From contig CH003232.1 of NCBI GenBank assembly GCA_000149265.1, positions 1,405,017 to 1,469,016 on the forward strand: a DNA stretch of 64,000 bases. Reading direction: 5' to 3'. The stretch is from Ciona savignyi. Taxonomy: Eukaryota; Chordata; Ascidiacea; Phlebobranchia; Cionidae. The stretch's first letter is position 1. Every line of letters starts with the position of its first letter. Below are positions 55,801 to 62,900 of the stretch, one piece after another. The position numbers and the translations under genes were made by a program. The notes beneath the pieces are model-generated. The model ran no database searches. It was not told the origin of the DNA and saw nothing but the letters and a program-made list of their open reading frames with translations.

Positions 55801-56483
55801 TCAAATCACCTCGCTCCCACTGTCGGATTTCAGGAGCTATTGCAGTGTGTTGTCTATGATTCACACGTTTCTTCAATTTGGTAGAATCCATTAATCCGTT
55901 GGGTTCAGGCAATGTCCGTTAAGTGCCTTGCCCAAAGACACAATTGATCAGCTAGCGACAAGTTTCGGAGCTACAACCCTTCGGCTGAAAGCGACTCACT
56001 AAACCACCAGACTAATCTGTCGTAGATAGCAGTCAGATTTCAATCTTCCAACCACATTACTTTTTATCAAACGTGTAATCATCGAACTTGTCTATTTTCA
56101 GCACACTCGAGAAACACGTTAAAAAGCAGCATGGGGATAGCGTCCGTATGGCGGCCGGGAAATTCGACCACGTCCCAATCGGATCCATCCCTTTCAATTC
56201 CGACCCTCAAGCCATGCAAGCGCACTCTCTAGCGGTGGCCGCGCTCATCAAGGATCGCCCGCAAGGCGTCGCTAGACGGGAGACCGTCTCGCCGACCGAA
56301 AACCCGCCCTCACGCGTGCCTTCCTATCTTGTAGACGGAAGTTACGTCAGGAATAACGCCAACGCTAACAACAACAATGACGTCATGAGAGATGACGTCA
56401 ACAGAGATGACGTAGATGGGAGGTCAGCCCAGCCGAACCTCCCCGAAGTGATCTGCAAGATTGAAAACCTGAACGACAATTGA
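34801..56483 (+). CDS. BCL11: BCL11 (CTIP)-type C2H2 zinc-finger transcription factor gene
   Basis: Coding exons: 34801-34843 (1a) or 42479-42968 (1b), then 43720-43814, 46495-46728, 48792-48924, 50002-50825, 51607-51703, 52193-52647, 53438-53602, 54217-54623, 55386-55576, 56102-56483 (TGA). All junctions match in phase except 46728 to 48792 (phase 0 into an exon needing phase 1), so a small exon there is missing from this model. About 1,000 residues through 1a, longer than vertebrate BCL11A (~835). Order: NuRD motif; CCHC finger (CGRC...HKQIC) across exons 2-3; C2H2 finger CRECSKEF...HIQHTHG; degenerate finger pair at 50627-50760; low-complexity middle with KKVKREP, a possible SUMO site; intact fingers [31 protein letters not shown] and [18 protein letters not shown]-terminal tail. 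In vertebrates the last three fingers bind DNA, and the protein is a nuclear repressor acting through NuRD. Confidence 0.85.
39485..39692. mobile_element. MITE of the TCCCTCCTTCCC family (degraded) in BCL11 intron 1
   Basis: 'caagggaaaactcaag', 'gaggtaaaatgcacttaaat' on the left; 'ggttagaattagtttttcta', 'gtgagcagtttcccttcttc' on the right. Confidence 0.55.
40912..41411. mobile_element. hAT-like non-autonomous element with 8-bp target duplication
   Basis: The element 40920-41403 (484 bp) begins CAGGGTTGCCA and ends with its exact reverse complement TGGCAACCCTG. It is flanked on both sides by the identical 8 bases GTTTGATT (40912-40919 and 41404-41411). An 8-bp target duplication with CAGGG-type ends is characteristic of hAT transposons (P elements also make 8-bp duplications). 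The subterminal zones repeat TTTGGCCGT/TTTGGCCAA motifs several times, a usual transposase-binding arrangement. No transposase is encoded. Confidence 0.9.
42379..42478 (+). promoter_or_regulatory. candidate promoter of BCL11 alternative first exon 1b
   Basis: Shortly before the ATG at 42479 are an E-box CACGTGA (42397-42403) and two inverted CCAAT boxes ('cattggctgcgcgattggcc' at about 42439). The upstream promoter at 34.5 kb also has a CACGTGA element. An in-frame TAG at 42470-42472 shows that the exon 1b frame cannot extend further upstream. Confidence 0.45.
42479..42968 (+). CDS. BCL11: BCL11-type gene, alternative first coding exon 1b (long N terminus)
   Basis: Opens at ATG 42479 (MNLAHLDF) and runs 163 codons plus one base to a GTAAGG donor, phase 1, matching exon 2 at 43720. 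It is acidic and low complexity, with a basic patch AKKRR (possible nuclear signal). Near residue 142 it reads [12 protein letters not shown], a second copy of the SRRKQ NuRD motif, with P one residue closer than in exon 1a. In known family members this motif sits at the extreme N terminus; here it would be internal. The frame contains one TGACGTCA (42867). It could be used with its own promoter or be an internal exon with an unseen acceptor; the upstream in-frame stop favours a first exon. Confidence 0.75.
43720..43814 (+). CDS. BCL11: BCL11 exon 2, first half of the CCHC finger
   Basis: Reads [18 protein letters not shown], then [14 protein letters not shown], ending in phase 0 (GTAACT donor). 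It matches vertebrate BCL11A DDEPD...LLTCGQC..NFPLGDILIFIE. The histidine and last cysteine of this finger are supplied by the next exon (HKQIC at 46495). Confidence 0.88.
43823..44407 (+). repeat. five SINE-B copies in tandem, arranged as repeated dimers
   Basis: Five head-to-tail copies of 'gtcgtgtggtcgaatggtta' ... 'atcatgggttcgaaa'. Copies 1 and 3 end '..ttagttc..ggtaaaaa' and are followed by 'gtttagtc.aggaac'; copies 2 and 4 end 'cttggcttgataaaaaaaga' and are followed by 'ggtaatattag'. So a two-copy unit of about 240 bp has been duplicated in tandem. It starts 8 bases after the exon 2 donor. Confidence 0.88.
45170..45545 (-). mobile_element. series of degraded SINE-B fragments
   Basis: At least two reverse B-box halves ('caagtttcgaacccagtacc' near 45195; 'ctaagtttcgaacccacaca' near 45437) and A-box halves ('ggcggcgttaaccaattt', 'cgtgctaaccattcgtccac'). 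Boundaries are unclear. Confidence 0.55.
45573..45790. mobile_element. MITE of the TCCCTCCTTCCC family, well preserved
   Basis: Left 'gggcaacggtaaaaaaggga', 'aggagggaaacttcttacta'; right 'aggatgcagtttccctcctt', 'cccgctttccctcattttag'. The interior has 'ctccaaaactaaccctaact', 'cataattttcatttta'. The inverted ends pair over about 35 bases. Confidence 0.8.
46495..46728 (+). CDS. BCL11: BCL11 exon 3, second half of the CCHC finger and GVQVN block
   Basis: Begins [12 protein letters not shown] directly after FIQ of exon 2, completing C-x2-C...H...C as in vertebrate EHKRKQCNGSL, then reaches RGVQVN, matching the family's VGIQVT block. It ends phase 0 at GTAAGG. Three TGACGTCA octamers lie in this 234-base exon. 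Confidence 0.82.
47040..47400. promoter_or_regulatory. CpG island-like stretch inside BCL11 intron 3
   Basis: Very GC- and CpG-rich for this window ('cactgcgcgcgcgtgtcgtg', 'gagcgcgcgcacacacacga'), with an inverted CCAAT box in 'cccattggctgg'. Several overlapping open frames exist but none has homology. It resembles the promoter zones at 34.5 and 42.4 kb, so an internal promoter is possible. A donor-like GTAAGG follows ATG 47288 at 47304. It may also be an enhancer or unmethylated island. Confidence 0.4.
48118..48236 (-). mobile_element. SINE-B copy
   Basis: In reverse: 'ttaccaggctaagtgtcgaa', 'tcactaagaccgtattt', 'gatcggtatatgattcggta', 'ccattaagccacacgaccga'. Confidence 0.75.
48352..48522. 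mobile_element. MITE of the TCCCTCCTTCCC family
   Basis: 'gaaaagagggaaggaggaaa', 'actgctcactaaaac' on the left; 'catagttttagtggttagtt', 'tccccccttccctcttttta' on the right. Confidence 0.78.
48792..48924 (+). CDS. BCL11: BCL11 exon with the conserved C2H2 finger
   Basis: Frame starting GCT at 48794: [20 protein letters not shown], then [20 protein letters not shown], matching vertebrate [33 protein letters not shown]. Cys-x2-Cys and His-x4-His are present. It needs phase 1 upstream and ends phase 2 (GTATAA donor). The acceptor is a tandem CAGAAG, so two products differing by one codon are possible. The overlapping long frame from 48804 is a shadow. Confidence 0.88.
48945..49098. mobile_element. 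MITE of the TCCCTCCTTCCC family (degraded)
   Basis: 'agtaggaaaggagggaaact' on the left, 'gcagggtttaattagtttcc' on the right. It starts about 20 bases after the exon donor. Confidence 0.6.
49677..49992 (+). repeat. minisatellite, five units of 65-73 bp, abutting a BCL11 acceptor
   Basis: Units carry 'acctgtatatacgctcctct' at 49681, about 49754, 49827, 49896 and 49961 (spacings about 73, 73, 69, 65), separated by 'attattacagat..gcaaaattg' sequence. The last unit runs into the acceptor CTCAG at 50001, so the polypyrimidine tract of this exon is made of repeat. Confidence 0.8.
50002..50825 (+). CDS. BCL11: BCL11 large exon with the degenerate middle finger pair
   Basis: Enters in phase 2 (AG|G) and reads [18 protein letters not shown] ..., rich in P, S and [21 protein letters not shown] matches the family's [20 protein letters not shown], and RPFLAAKP matches KPPFLATPP. 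Then [15 protein letters not shown] matches the second family finger (CEFCGKTFKFQSN), but both zinc-binding histidines are replaced (V and G at the expected spacing). The partner finger ([20 protein letters not shown]) has P and S where the family has the histidines of KRHMKTH. It ends phase 1 (GTAAGT). Minisatellites flank it on both sides. Confidence 0.85.
50860..51168 (+). repeat. 54-bp minisatellite, six units
   Basis: GATCCAGTGAT starts at 50860, 50914, 50968, 51022, 51076 and 51130: an exact 54-base period. Each unit includes 'gggttcgaaaccaggcctgg', like the B-box half of a tRNA-derived SINE. Because 54 is 18 codons, the minus strand shows a long open frame of repeated 18-residue units; no start, splice or homology evidence supports translation. 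It begins 34 bases after a BCL11 donor. Confidence 0.95.
51607..51703 (+). CDS. BCL11: BCL11 small exon (acidic linker)
   Basis: Found by phase: the previous exon ends phase 1 and the next needs phase 2. Between an acceptor CACTCAG and a GTGGCG donor it reads [20 protein letters not shown], then [12 protein letters not shown], with no stop. It has no known domain, but its acidic, S-rich composition matches the neighbouring exons. Confidence 0.7.
51752..52145. mobile_element. SINE-A inserted inside a SINE-B (nested)
   Basis: SINE-B starts at 51752 ('gaacgattgtttgaatggtt' ... 'cgagcccaccatag'), is broken by a reverse SINE-A (51827-52117: 'ttaggataggat' ... 'cttcggctgaaatgaaacgc' ... 'ggtca'), and resumes at about 52118 with 'gttctaaacttagctcggtt'. 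The SINE-A insertion is therefore younger than this SINE-B. Confidence 0.8.
52193..52647 (+). CDS. BCL11: BCL11 exon, low-complexity region with SUMO-like and basic motifs
   Basis: Reads [20 protein letters not shown], then [34 protein letters not shown] and [19 protein letters not shown] fits the SUMO consensus. In position it corresponds to the family's acidic region and the SKRIKLEKEFDLP block. Phase 2 in, phase 1 out. Five TGACGTCA octamers fall in 455 bases. Confidence 0.8.
52690..52930 (+). mobile_element. SINE-A-related copy with diverged head
   Basis: Head 'tcggttagctcattggtaac', 'cgttgggccgtcagccgaag'; body 'acattacctgaacctagccg', 'agactgcaatagctccggta'. The tail is lost after 'gcggggtaatctg'. 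A similar head recurs at about 53793. Confidence 0.65.
53020..53405 (-). mobile_element. cluster of three reverse SINE-B copies
   Basis: Reverse copies near 53020-53195 (degraded), 53205-53300 ('gaagtttcgaacccattatg') and 53305-53403 ('cggtatatgtatcggtcgcg', 'ttaaccattcggccaaacga'). They end about 30 bases before the next BCL11 exon. Confidence 0.7.
53438..53602 (+). CDS. BCL11: BCL11 exon (S/R-rich linker)
   Basis: Phase 1 in and out. Reads [20 protein letters not shown], then [18 protein letters not shown]. This resembles the family's SLRFSTPPGELDGG zone that precedes the C-terminal fingers. A SINE-B (53622-53735) starts within 20 bases of its donor. Confidence 0.75.
53622..53737 (+). mobile_element. 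SINE-B full-length copy
   Basis: 'ggtcgtgtggccaaatggtt', 'cgaccgatacatataccgac', 'cccatcatgggtccgaaact', 'tggatcggtaaaaaaa'. Confidence 0.85.
53793..54118 (+). mobile_element. SINE-A-related copy, diverged
   Basis: Head 'tagttctcctctggttacgc', 'gtcggcccaacagccgaaag'; later 'gcttgaacccagtagatcac', 'caatgtctcaatca', tail 'ataaacatgagcattctgtc'. It carries extra bases in the middle. Confidence 0.55.
54217..54623 (+). CDS. BCL11: BCL11 exon leading into the C-terminal fingers
   Basis: Phase 1 in, phase 0 out. A linker [20 protein letters not shown] ... ends with NDTCQYCGK, the first cysteine pair of the fourth C2H2 finger (family DTCEYCGK). The intron splits the finger between CGK and VFKN. Confidence 0.86.
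55386..55576 (+). CDS. BCL11: BCL11 exon with C-terminal zinc fingers
   Basis: Reads [20 protein letters not shown], then [20 protein letters not shown], then [15 protein letters not shown]. It is almost identical to the vertebrate BCL11 DNA-binding fingers 4-6, which recognise TGACCA-type sites. All zinc ligands seen here are intact. Ends phase 2; the last finger finishes in the next exon. Confidence 0.92.
55640..56020 (-). mobile_element. SINE-A copy interrupted by ~100 bases
   Basis: In reverse: 'ttaggataggacattcatgt', then unrelated AT-rich sequence (about 55695-55790), then 'cgtcaaatcacctcgctccc', 'gttgggttcaggcaatgtcc', 'cttcggctgaaagcgactca'. Confidence 0.7.
56102..56483 (+). CDS. BCL11: BCL11 last coding exon: end of finger 6 and C-terminal extension
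   Basis: AG|C gives [13 protein letters not shown], completing the last finger (family STLEKHMKKWHSD). Vertebrate BCL11A ends about 14 residues later (NNDIKTE). Here about 110 more residues follow, including an N/D-rich stretch with DDVNRDDVD and the end [11 protein letters not shown] before TGA 56481-56483. The IKTE-like KIEN end may be a displaced SUMO-type terminus (inference). Two TGACGTCA octamers encode the DV repeats. Confidence 0.85.
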
Positions 56484-57475
56484 AAAAAATCCCCCGCCTA
56501 TGCACAGCCGAGCAAGGTGCCCTGACGTCAACAACGGTGCCACTGTTACGTCATAGTTCCGGTTCTAAAGTTCCAGTCTAATCGTCGATAAGTTCCACAC
56601 AAGGGTATTCCCCTATCTCGAAAAGGTGTTCGCCAGCATCGTACTTTAGCCCGAGGGGTGGATCCCCTTTTTAACCCCCCCCCCTTTTAGTTCAACTTTT
56701 TGGCGCTTTTTTCAGTCGTAGGAAATTCTACCAGCATAGTTGACATGTTCCCATTATTTCGCTTACAGCATTACCTGCTTAAACGCTCTACGTTTTCGGT
56801 CGTCGCCGTTAAAAAGTTCCTGCTTTTAATCCAGTTGCCTATTTTAAAGATGTTCTCATAAAAGGTGGTTTCCCAGTTCCGGTGCTCATAGCGTAATCAG
56901 AATCTAGTACCTGTATAACCGCTTTGTGCTTCTTTTGCCAATATTGCTTTTACCCGACGCTCGCAAAGTTCATGTTTTTGTTCAAAGTGCAACGACCACT
57001 GCTCGGTTAAAAGTTCAAAACCGTCAAGCCGAACTGGATATAATTCGTGTCTTAACCGACGATTTCCAATTTCTATTTTCTGCTGTACATAATTTCCCCC
57101 TTACCCCGCAATGCAATTGTGTTTCTGCTGTTGCCCCAATAACCCCAACCCTTCGTTAGCACGGACGGTTGTTGGTTTACAAAACGCCCCCCCCCCCCCC
57201 CACTAAAAAAACGATTATAAAAATTAACTTTAACCGATGGGTACGGTCTGTAAACCGTTCCGTCCGTTACACCGACATTGAGTTCCCGCCCAAATTTACA
57301 CATAGAAACACCATTTGATCCGGAAAAGGGCTTAGGTGCATCTAATGTACCGGCACTGTGGACGACCACTACTGCTGCTGTGAGCCTATTTAATCACGTG
57401 GTAACTCGTGGCATAGCCAGCGAGGTGTTCTTTAAAGGTATATTCACAAGATATGAAATATACTGGTGACCCGCA
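56484..57475 (+). other. probable 3' UTR and downstream flank of BCL11
   Basis: No coding homology. It contains TGACGTCA at 56523, a C run at about 56677-56691 and a C run at about 57186-57201. No clear AATAAA signal was seen, so the transcript end is not placed. The open frames here (for example 57278-57469) have no recognised domain. Confidence 0.4.
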
Positions 57476-57504
57476 CATTGTTGTGTTTTATTGACCTTTT
57501 TTAG

Positions 57505-57620
57505 TTTTTTTTAACCGAGCCAAGGTTCGAACCCATGACGGGCTCTCCCTTGAACAGTTTTTGTATAGAGGTCGGTATATGTATCGGTCGCGCTAACCTT
57601 TCGGCCACACGGTCGTACGT
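57505..57620 (-). mobile_element. SINE-B copy
   Basis: In reverse: 'accgagccaaggttcgaacc', 'catgacgggctctccc', 'ggtcggtatatgtatcggtc', 'ggccacacggtcgta'. Confidence 0.8.
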
Positions 57621-57665
57621 CTGTGAGGTTTTGTTCGGTCTAAGTTTTCACTTTTTTGTCACTTG

Positions 57666-57893
57666 GGATAGGATATTCATGTTTATTCCCGTGAATGGAA
57701 AAACCAAGAGGTTAACATTAACACACGGGCAATCGTCAGATCACACCAATCGTCAGATCACCACCGTCGGGTTACCGGACCTATTGCAATGTGTTGTGTA
57801 TGATTCACGCGTTCCTTTAATTTGATAGAACCTATTAATCCGCTGGGTTAAGGCAATTTCCGTTAACATTGCCCAAGGACACAACTGTCGACT
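57666..57893 (-). mobile_element. SINE-A copy
   Basis: In reverse: 'gataggatattcatgtttat', 'acacacgggcaatcgtcaga' (with a short internal duplication of 'caatcgtcagatcac'), 'cgtcgggttaccggacctat', 'cgctgggttaaggcaatttc'. The head is truncated after 'acacaactgtcgac'. Confidence 0.82.
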
Positions 57894-58261
57894 TTTTTTG
57901 GTCCGCAAATAGATTGCATTTCCCATTTGCTGTAAAAAACCTGAATATCTACTGACCACTAGATCAAGTACAAGAGTATAACCGTTTATATCACATCCAA
58001 CACTATATAGTAGATTTGCCCAGACAACTTGGTATTTTCCGTGTGATAACGCCCACTGCGATTCTCATTTACGAGAGTAAGCATAAATATCGGATCATAC
58101 GATCATTCAACTAGTATATTAACCCAAATGTTAATTGAAAAACTGATACACAATGCAAGTATATGTCTCTCATATAGTCTAGAATAATCGTTTGTTTATA
58201 TTGGTAGCGTATCCACTGCGTAGTAAGTATATTGAAACTTTTGTCCTGGTTATTATTTAAA

Positions 58262-58533
58262 TCCGAACGGTTGGTCTAACGGTTAAGTGCGTCGCCTTTA
58301 AATCGAAAGGTTGCAGGTGTGAAACTGTTCGCTAGCTGGTCGGTTGTGTCCTTGGGTAAGGCACTTTACGGACATTCCCTGAACCCAGCGGATTAATGGG
58401 TACTACCAATTTAAGAAATGTCTCAATTATACAACACACTGAAATAGCTCCCGACAGTATGCGCGAGGTGATCTAATCATTGCCCGTGTGTTAACCCTCT
58501 TGGGTTTCCCATTAACATGAATATCCTATCCTA
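58262..58533 (+). mobile_element. SINE-A full-length copy
   Basis: 'ccgaacggttggtctaacgg', 'gttgcaggtgtgaaactgtt', 'gtcggttgtgtccttgggta', 'gaacccagcggattaatggg', tail 'catgaatatcctatccta'. Confidence 0.88.
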
Positions 58534-58849
58534 ATCCACTAGGGCTTAAGACAAATCACACATAGAAAATGTGCCGAATAGAACCATTCATCTACAGGAT
58601 CATAACCATTGTCAGTAACCACTAGGCCTACACCATGTGTCGGGAAAAACCTTTAGTGCGATGTCTCGTTTGTTGTCAGTGCAAAACAATTCGGTTATAT
58701 CGTTGTTAGATGTATATATCGCCGGATGGTTAGCTATTTTTAGCAAGTGGCATCGTCAGCAGAAAGCTGATGGTATCGAAACATGTCCGTTATGTCCTTA
58801 GCAAAACACTGCGTGCGTTTCTTGCGTTTCTTGTTTAGCGTGAGTTTGG

Positions 58850-59150
58850 GCTACTCGCGCCCACCGTCGGGTTACCGGAGCTATTGTAGTATGTTGTGTA
58901 TGGGTTCAAGCAATGCCCGTTAATTGCCTTGGCCAAAGACACAGCCGTCTACCTAGCGACTAGTTTCGACTCTGCAACCTTTAGATTAAAAGGCGTCGCA
59001 CTAAATCACCAGAATGGTCGGACAAAGTTGTCTTGAAGCCAGTGGATTAAGGGATTAAACAAACAATGTCAATGTCTCAACGTCTACAACAAACACGGCA
59101 AAACCTCCGATACCATAGGGTGGACCCAGAGTAATCAGAGAATTGCACGT
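58850..59150. mobile_element. two SINE-A fragments, reverse then forward
   Basis: 58850-59020 in reverse ('cgcccaccgtcgggttaccg', 'tctgcaacctttagattaaa'). About 59030-59150 forward and strongly diverged ('gccagtggattaagggatta', 'tcaatgtctcaacgtc'). Confidence 0.6.
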
Positions 59151-59165
59151 GTTTTCAAGCCACTG

Positions 59166-59283
59166 AGTACGGTCGTGTGGCCGAATGGTTTAGGCGACCG
59201 ATACTTATATACATACTCTTAATTGCAAAAACGGTCCTTGTGATGATCCCAGCATGGGTTCGAAACTTAGCTCGGTCAAAAAA
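59166..59283 (+). mobile_element. SINE-B copy
   Basis: 'acggtcgtgtggccgaatgg', 'cgaccgatacttatatac', 'cccagcatgggttcgaaact', 'tagctcggtcaaaaaaa'. It supplies the ATG of the open frame that follows, so that ATG is unlikely to be a genuine start. Confidence 0.82.
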
Positions 59284-59310
59284 ATCAATCACTGTGTTTT
59301 CTCTATTCCA

Positions 59311-59739
59311 GGAACGTCGCTGTGTGCCCTTATACCAATAACGTTTTTGGGGAAGCCCATCGTGGGTAAAATACTAACGCTGACACAAAAACGTAAAAAA
59401 ACTCCAACAAAAAATCCCACATTAGAGGAAAACCCAGCCTATTCTCTTCCGTCGTTTTTCACTTGGGGGACCCATTTTGACTTTTCGCATCCGCCAGATG
59501 ACAGCAGAGAGACACTTCGCTCGCACGGCGACACGGCTCAGGGAATTGGAATGTCAACAAAAAGTTGGCGAGCATTCGGTGTGGTGCCGGGCCGAATTAG
59601 ACTTCGTCGCGGGCGCTCTTTGTGCGCCAACCCGCGTCTAAAAGCGGTAGATCAAAAGAGCATCAAAATGCGGGCGTTTAGTCTTATTTTAAGAGTCTTA
59701 CATTCAAATTCGAAATTTAGCGGGACGGCAGGAGTATAG
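59311..59739 (+). other. unassigned open stretch behind an acceptor-like site
   Basis: After a good acceptor look-alike ('gttttctctattccag') a frame is open for about 140 codons, ending in TAG at 59737-59739. It is rich in K, R, P and T, contains GVVPGRIRLRRGRS, and its second half is CpG-rich. No homology was recognised. It could be a terminal exon of an unseen gene, a 5' exon of the RECK-like gene, or chance. It is reported as unresolved rather than as a gene. Confidence 0.25.
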
Positions 59740-59964
59740 TATATTAGAATTTGTACATCGTGCAAAAAGTGAAGGATATCTGTATGGTCTATTTCAACTG
59801 TATCAAAACAACATTTAACTGCTAGCATTGTGGCTGTTAATAATGTATTGCACGATCGAAATAACGTTTTGTTAGAAACGCTTTCAGATTTAAGATCAGT
59901 TTTATTTGCTTTTCCACTTAATTAAACTAAGATTTGTCGGTTTTCATTTACAAAATATGTCGCC

Positions 59965-62900
59965 ATGAATTCTATTTGGACATCAGTTATTTATCTGCTT
60001 GTATCCACAAGGTGTTTAGCATTGGATGAAGATGGTAAGTCCATAAATAACTTATTTAGACTAATTTTGAACCAAGAACCAGTAGATACTCATAGTTAAA
60101 TGGTTATTTTTTTTAAATCCAAACATTAATGTATTGGACCTTCTTCAAACGAAAATTGAAAAAGAGCGCATAGCCACGTGCTAACACAAGATTAAATAAT
60201 TAAGTTAAAATCTCTCTAAAAATAACTTATTTAGACTAATTTTTAATAAAAACTAGTTGATACTAATAGTTAAACAGTCGTTTTCAAAAGTTCGGTTATC
60301 TGCCGATCTTTTGTAATTGAATATTGCAAAAAAAAGTGTAAAGGCTTTCAACCACGTGTTAATAATGATCAATTAATTAAGTTAAAATCTGTTCGGTTTT
60401 ACGCAATTCATCTTAATCTAGCTGGTTGAATGCTACAGCCAAATTGCGTATCATGTATCCATGGCGGGTTGTAGGTTAATTATGTCTTTATCTCGGTTTA
60501 TAGGTAAACAAATAGAACTTTATCGCGAAACTGGCGCGAGAAAACACACGGTGTAAGGTGTGTTAATATTAACTATGCTTCAAACTAGTTTCCACCACCG
60601 AAACTTAGTTGGTTTTAATGTTTTCTTTGTGTTTCAGGGGCACATTGCTGCAGTTATGCTACAACCGATGAAACATGCCACGAAACTTGCCTCATGGTAA
60701 AGTGTTTTTGAAAAACTTGGACTGGACACGGCTTTTACGACTATTCGGCGCTATTATGACTTTTAAACTCCTGACCCATATAGTACTTGAAACACGTGTT
60801 TGTCTTTTTATAAGCAATCTCATAGCACCTATGCGTTTAGTAAACATTATATTCGCACAAAAAATGCATAAAACAATGCATATTTGATTTCTGAATAAAT
60901 TACCATTGCGAAAGCGCACCTTTCTTAGTCCTGTTAATTTAATGTATAATGTTTTTTTTACGATTATTTGAACTATAGTACAGAGGTGTGTCAATTACCG
61001 GGATTGATTGTGCATTTTCGTTCATGACTGGTAATGCACCAGTTAAAGAATGTTCGAGAATGCATGTGCGCTGTCTAATCATTTGCATGACGTACCCGTT
61101 GAGTTTCTGCCTGCTCCCACATAGCATCTTATCTATGCACTTCATTTGTTGCGATAAGACGCGGTTTTGTGAATTTGCCATAGTGTGTGTTTAACCTAAG
61201 TATCACGTCTTCTCGGATTTAATCTACTGCCTAGCGCGTGCACCCGTGAGCACTTGAAGGGCAAGAAACCAACCCAACGATATCTTGGAGTTGACAAAAT
61301 AGGACAATCAAGTCTGATTACTCACTTACTGCAAAAGCTTTGTTTACAAGGGTAGATATATGATGGGTTTGGCCCCTTTAAGCCGATTTAACCAAAAGAA
61401 ATCCAACCAACAAATCCCCACACTTGAAGAATTTTAACCAACTCCTAATGTATCCGCAGTTATTTCACACCACGGACAAGCACTACGCGCAGAAGCTACA
61501 AACTTACCTGCCGATGAAGTGCCCGAGATCGGACAGAAACCTTGTAAGTTCAACTTATTTCTCTAATAACCCTCCGCGAAACAGAATTGTTAAGTCCGCT
61601 CGACTGGAAAGATTATAGACTATGTGTACACACACGTGTAAGGTGTTATGTGAAACATGAATGTTTAATTAGCCCCTCTTACGAGAACACTTGTGGTTTA
61701 GGTTACTTACCGAAAATACATTTTTTTCCTCTAAAGTTCTACTGGTAGGAAGTTTATGCCAGTGTAATCTTAGACGCGTGCAGGCATACACCTGGCTTTA
61801 ACCTTGTGTGCACATGTCAACGTGTACATCAATCACGTGTTAATGATGTCGGTGCATGGTTAAAACCTAACTTGATTTAGAACCTGGCTAAATTTGAAGT
61901 TTTCTCGATATTTTTCTTTGGTTTCCTGGTATTAAACGGAGCAGCAGCAAATTTTATGGACTCGTAGTTAAATTTTATGATGTGCTAATAAGATAAGTCA
62001 TCAATGTGGCGAAACAATGTTGATTTAGTCGAAAATGCTGGGTTAATTCAAATTTTTAAAAGAAAATGCCGCAAAAGTGTGTTTCCCAAAAAGTTATAAT
62101 TACACAGCCTATTTTTATTACCCTAATAAAATTCGATATCCGACCACGTGCCAAAAATTCAAATCAAAGCGCCGCTTTCTGGCCTTTATTCGGGCATTAG
62201 GGTCTCTTCTTACGTCATAATACCATCTAGTGATTACACAGTGTTCAAGAACCCTTGCAGACTACTGGTTCTACCTTGATTATGACGGTCTGTTTACCCA
62301 GCTTTTTTAAAGCGCCCCTTAGCTGGGTATATATTGCGCTTTAAAATTCGAAAAAAGGGTGTGTATTTCCACCACCTTTCCGTTTATTAACCAGCTGTTG
62401 TATTTAAAACCGCTAATCCAATTTCCTTAAGTACACTGCTGGGGTTGGGTAATTATGACGGTTCCCTGTTACAACGGTATGTGTTGTCACAACTAGACTG
62501 TTATTACGTCACAATACGCATTGCAGACAGAACAGCTTATGTTTCACGGTCCACTGACCGCAAATACAGGTAGTCAATAAAAAACAACTTTATTTATACT
62601 TAACCTAAATTAAAGTTTAATAAAAACATAAGTTTAAATATCAATTTCACTCGAGTAAAATTAAACCTAAATCTTAATTCTGACCTACAATTTACAAATT
62701 TAAGTACCTCACCATTCGCAGGTTCACTAATGTTAGAATGAAAAACAAGTTTATTTATACTTAACCTAAATTAAAGTTTAATAAAAACACAAGTTTAAAT
62801 ATCAATTTCACCTAAGTAAAATTAAAGCCTAAATCTTAATTCTGACCTACAAGTTCACTAATGTAAGTATTTTCAATATCTCTAGTTATGGTGGGAAAAA

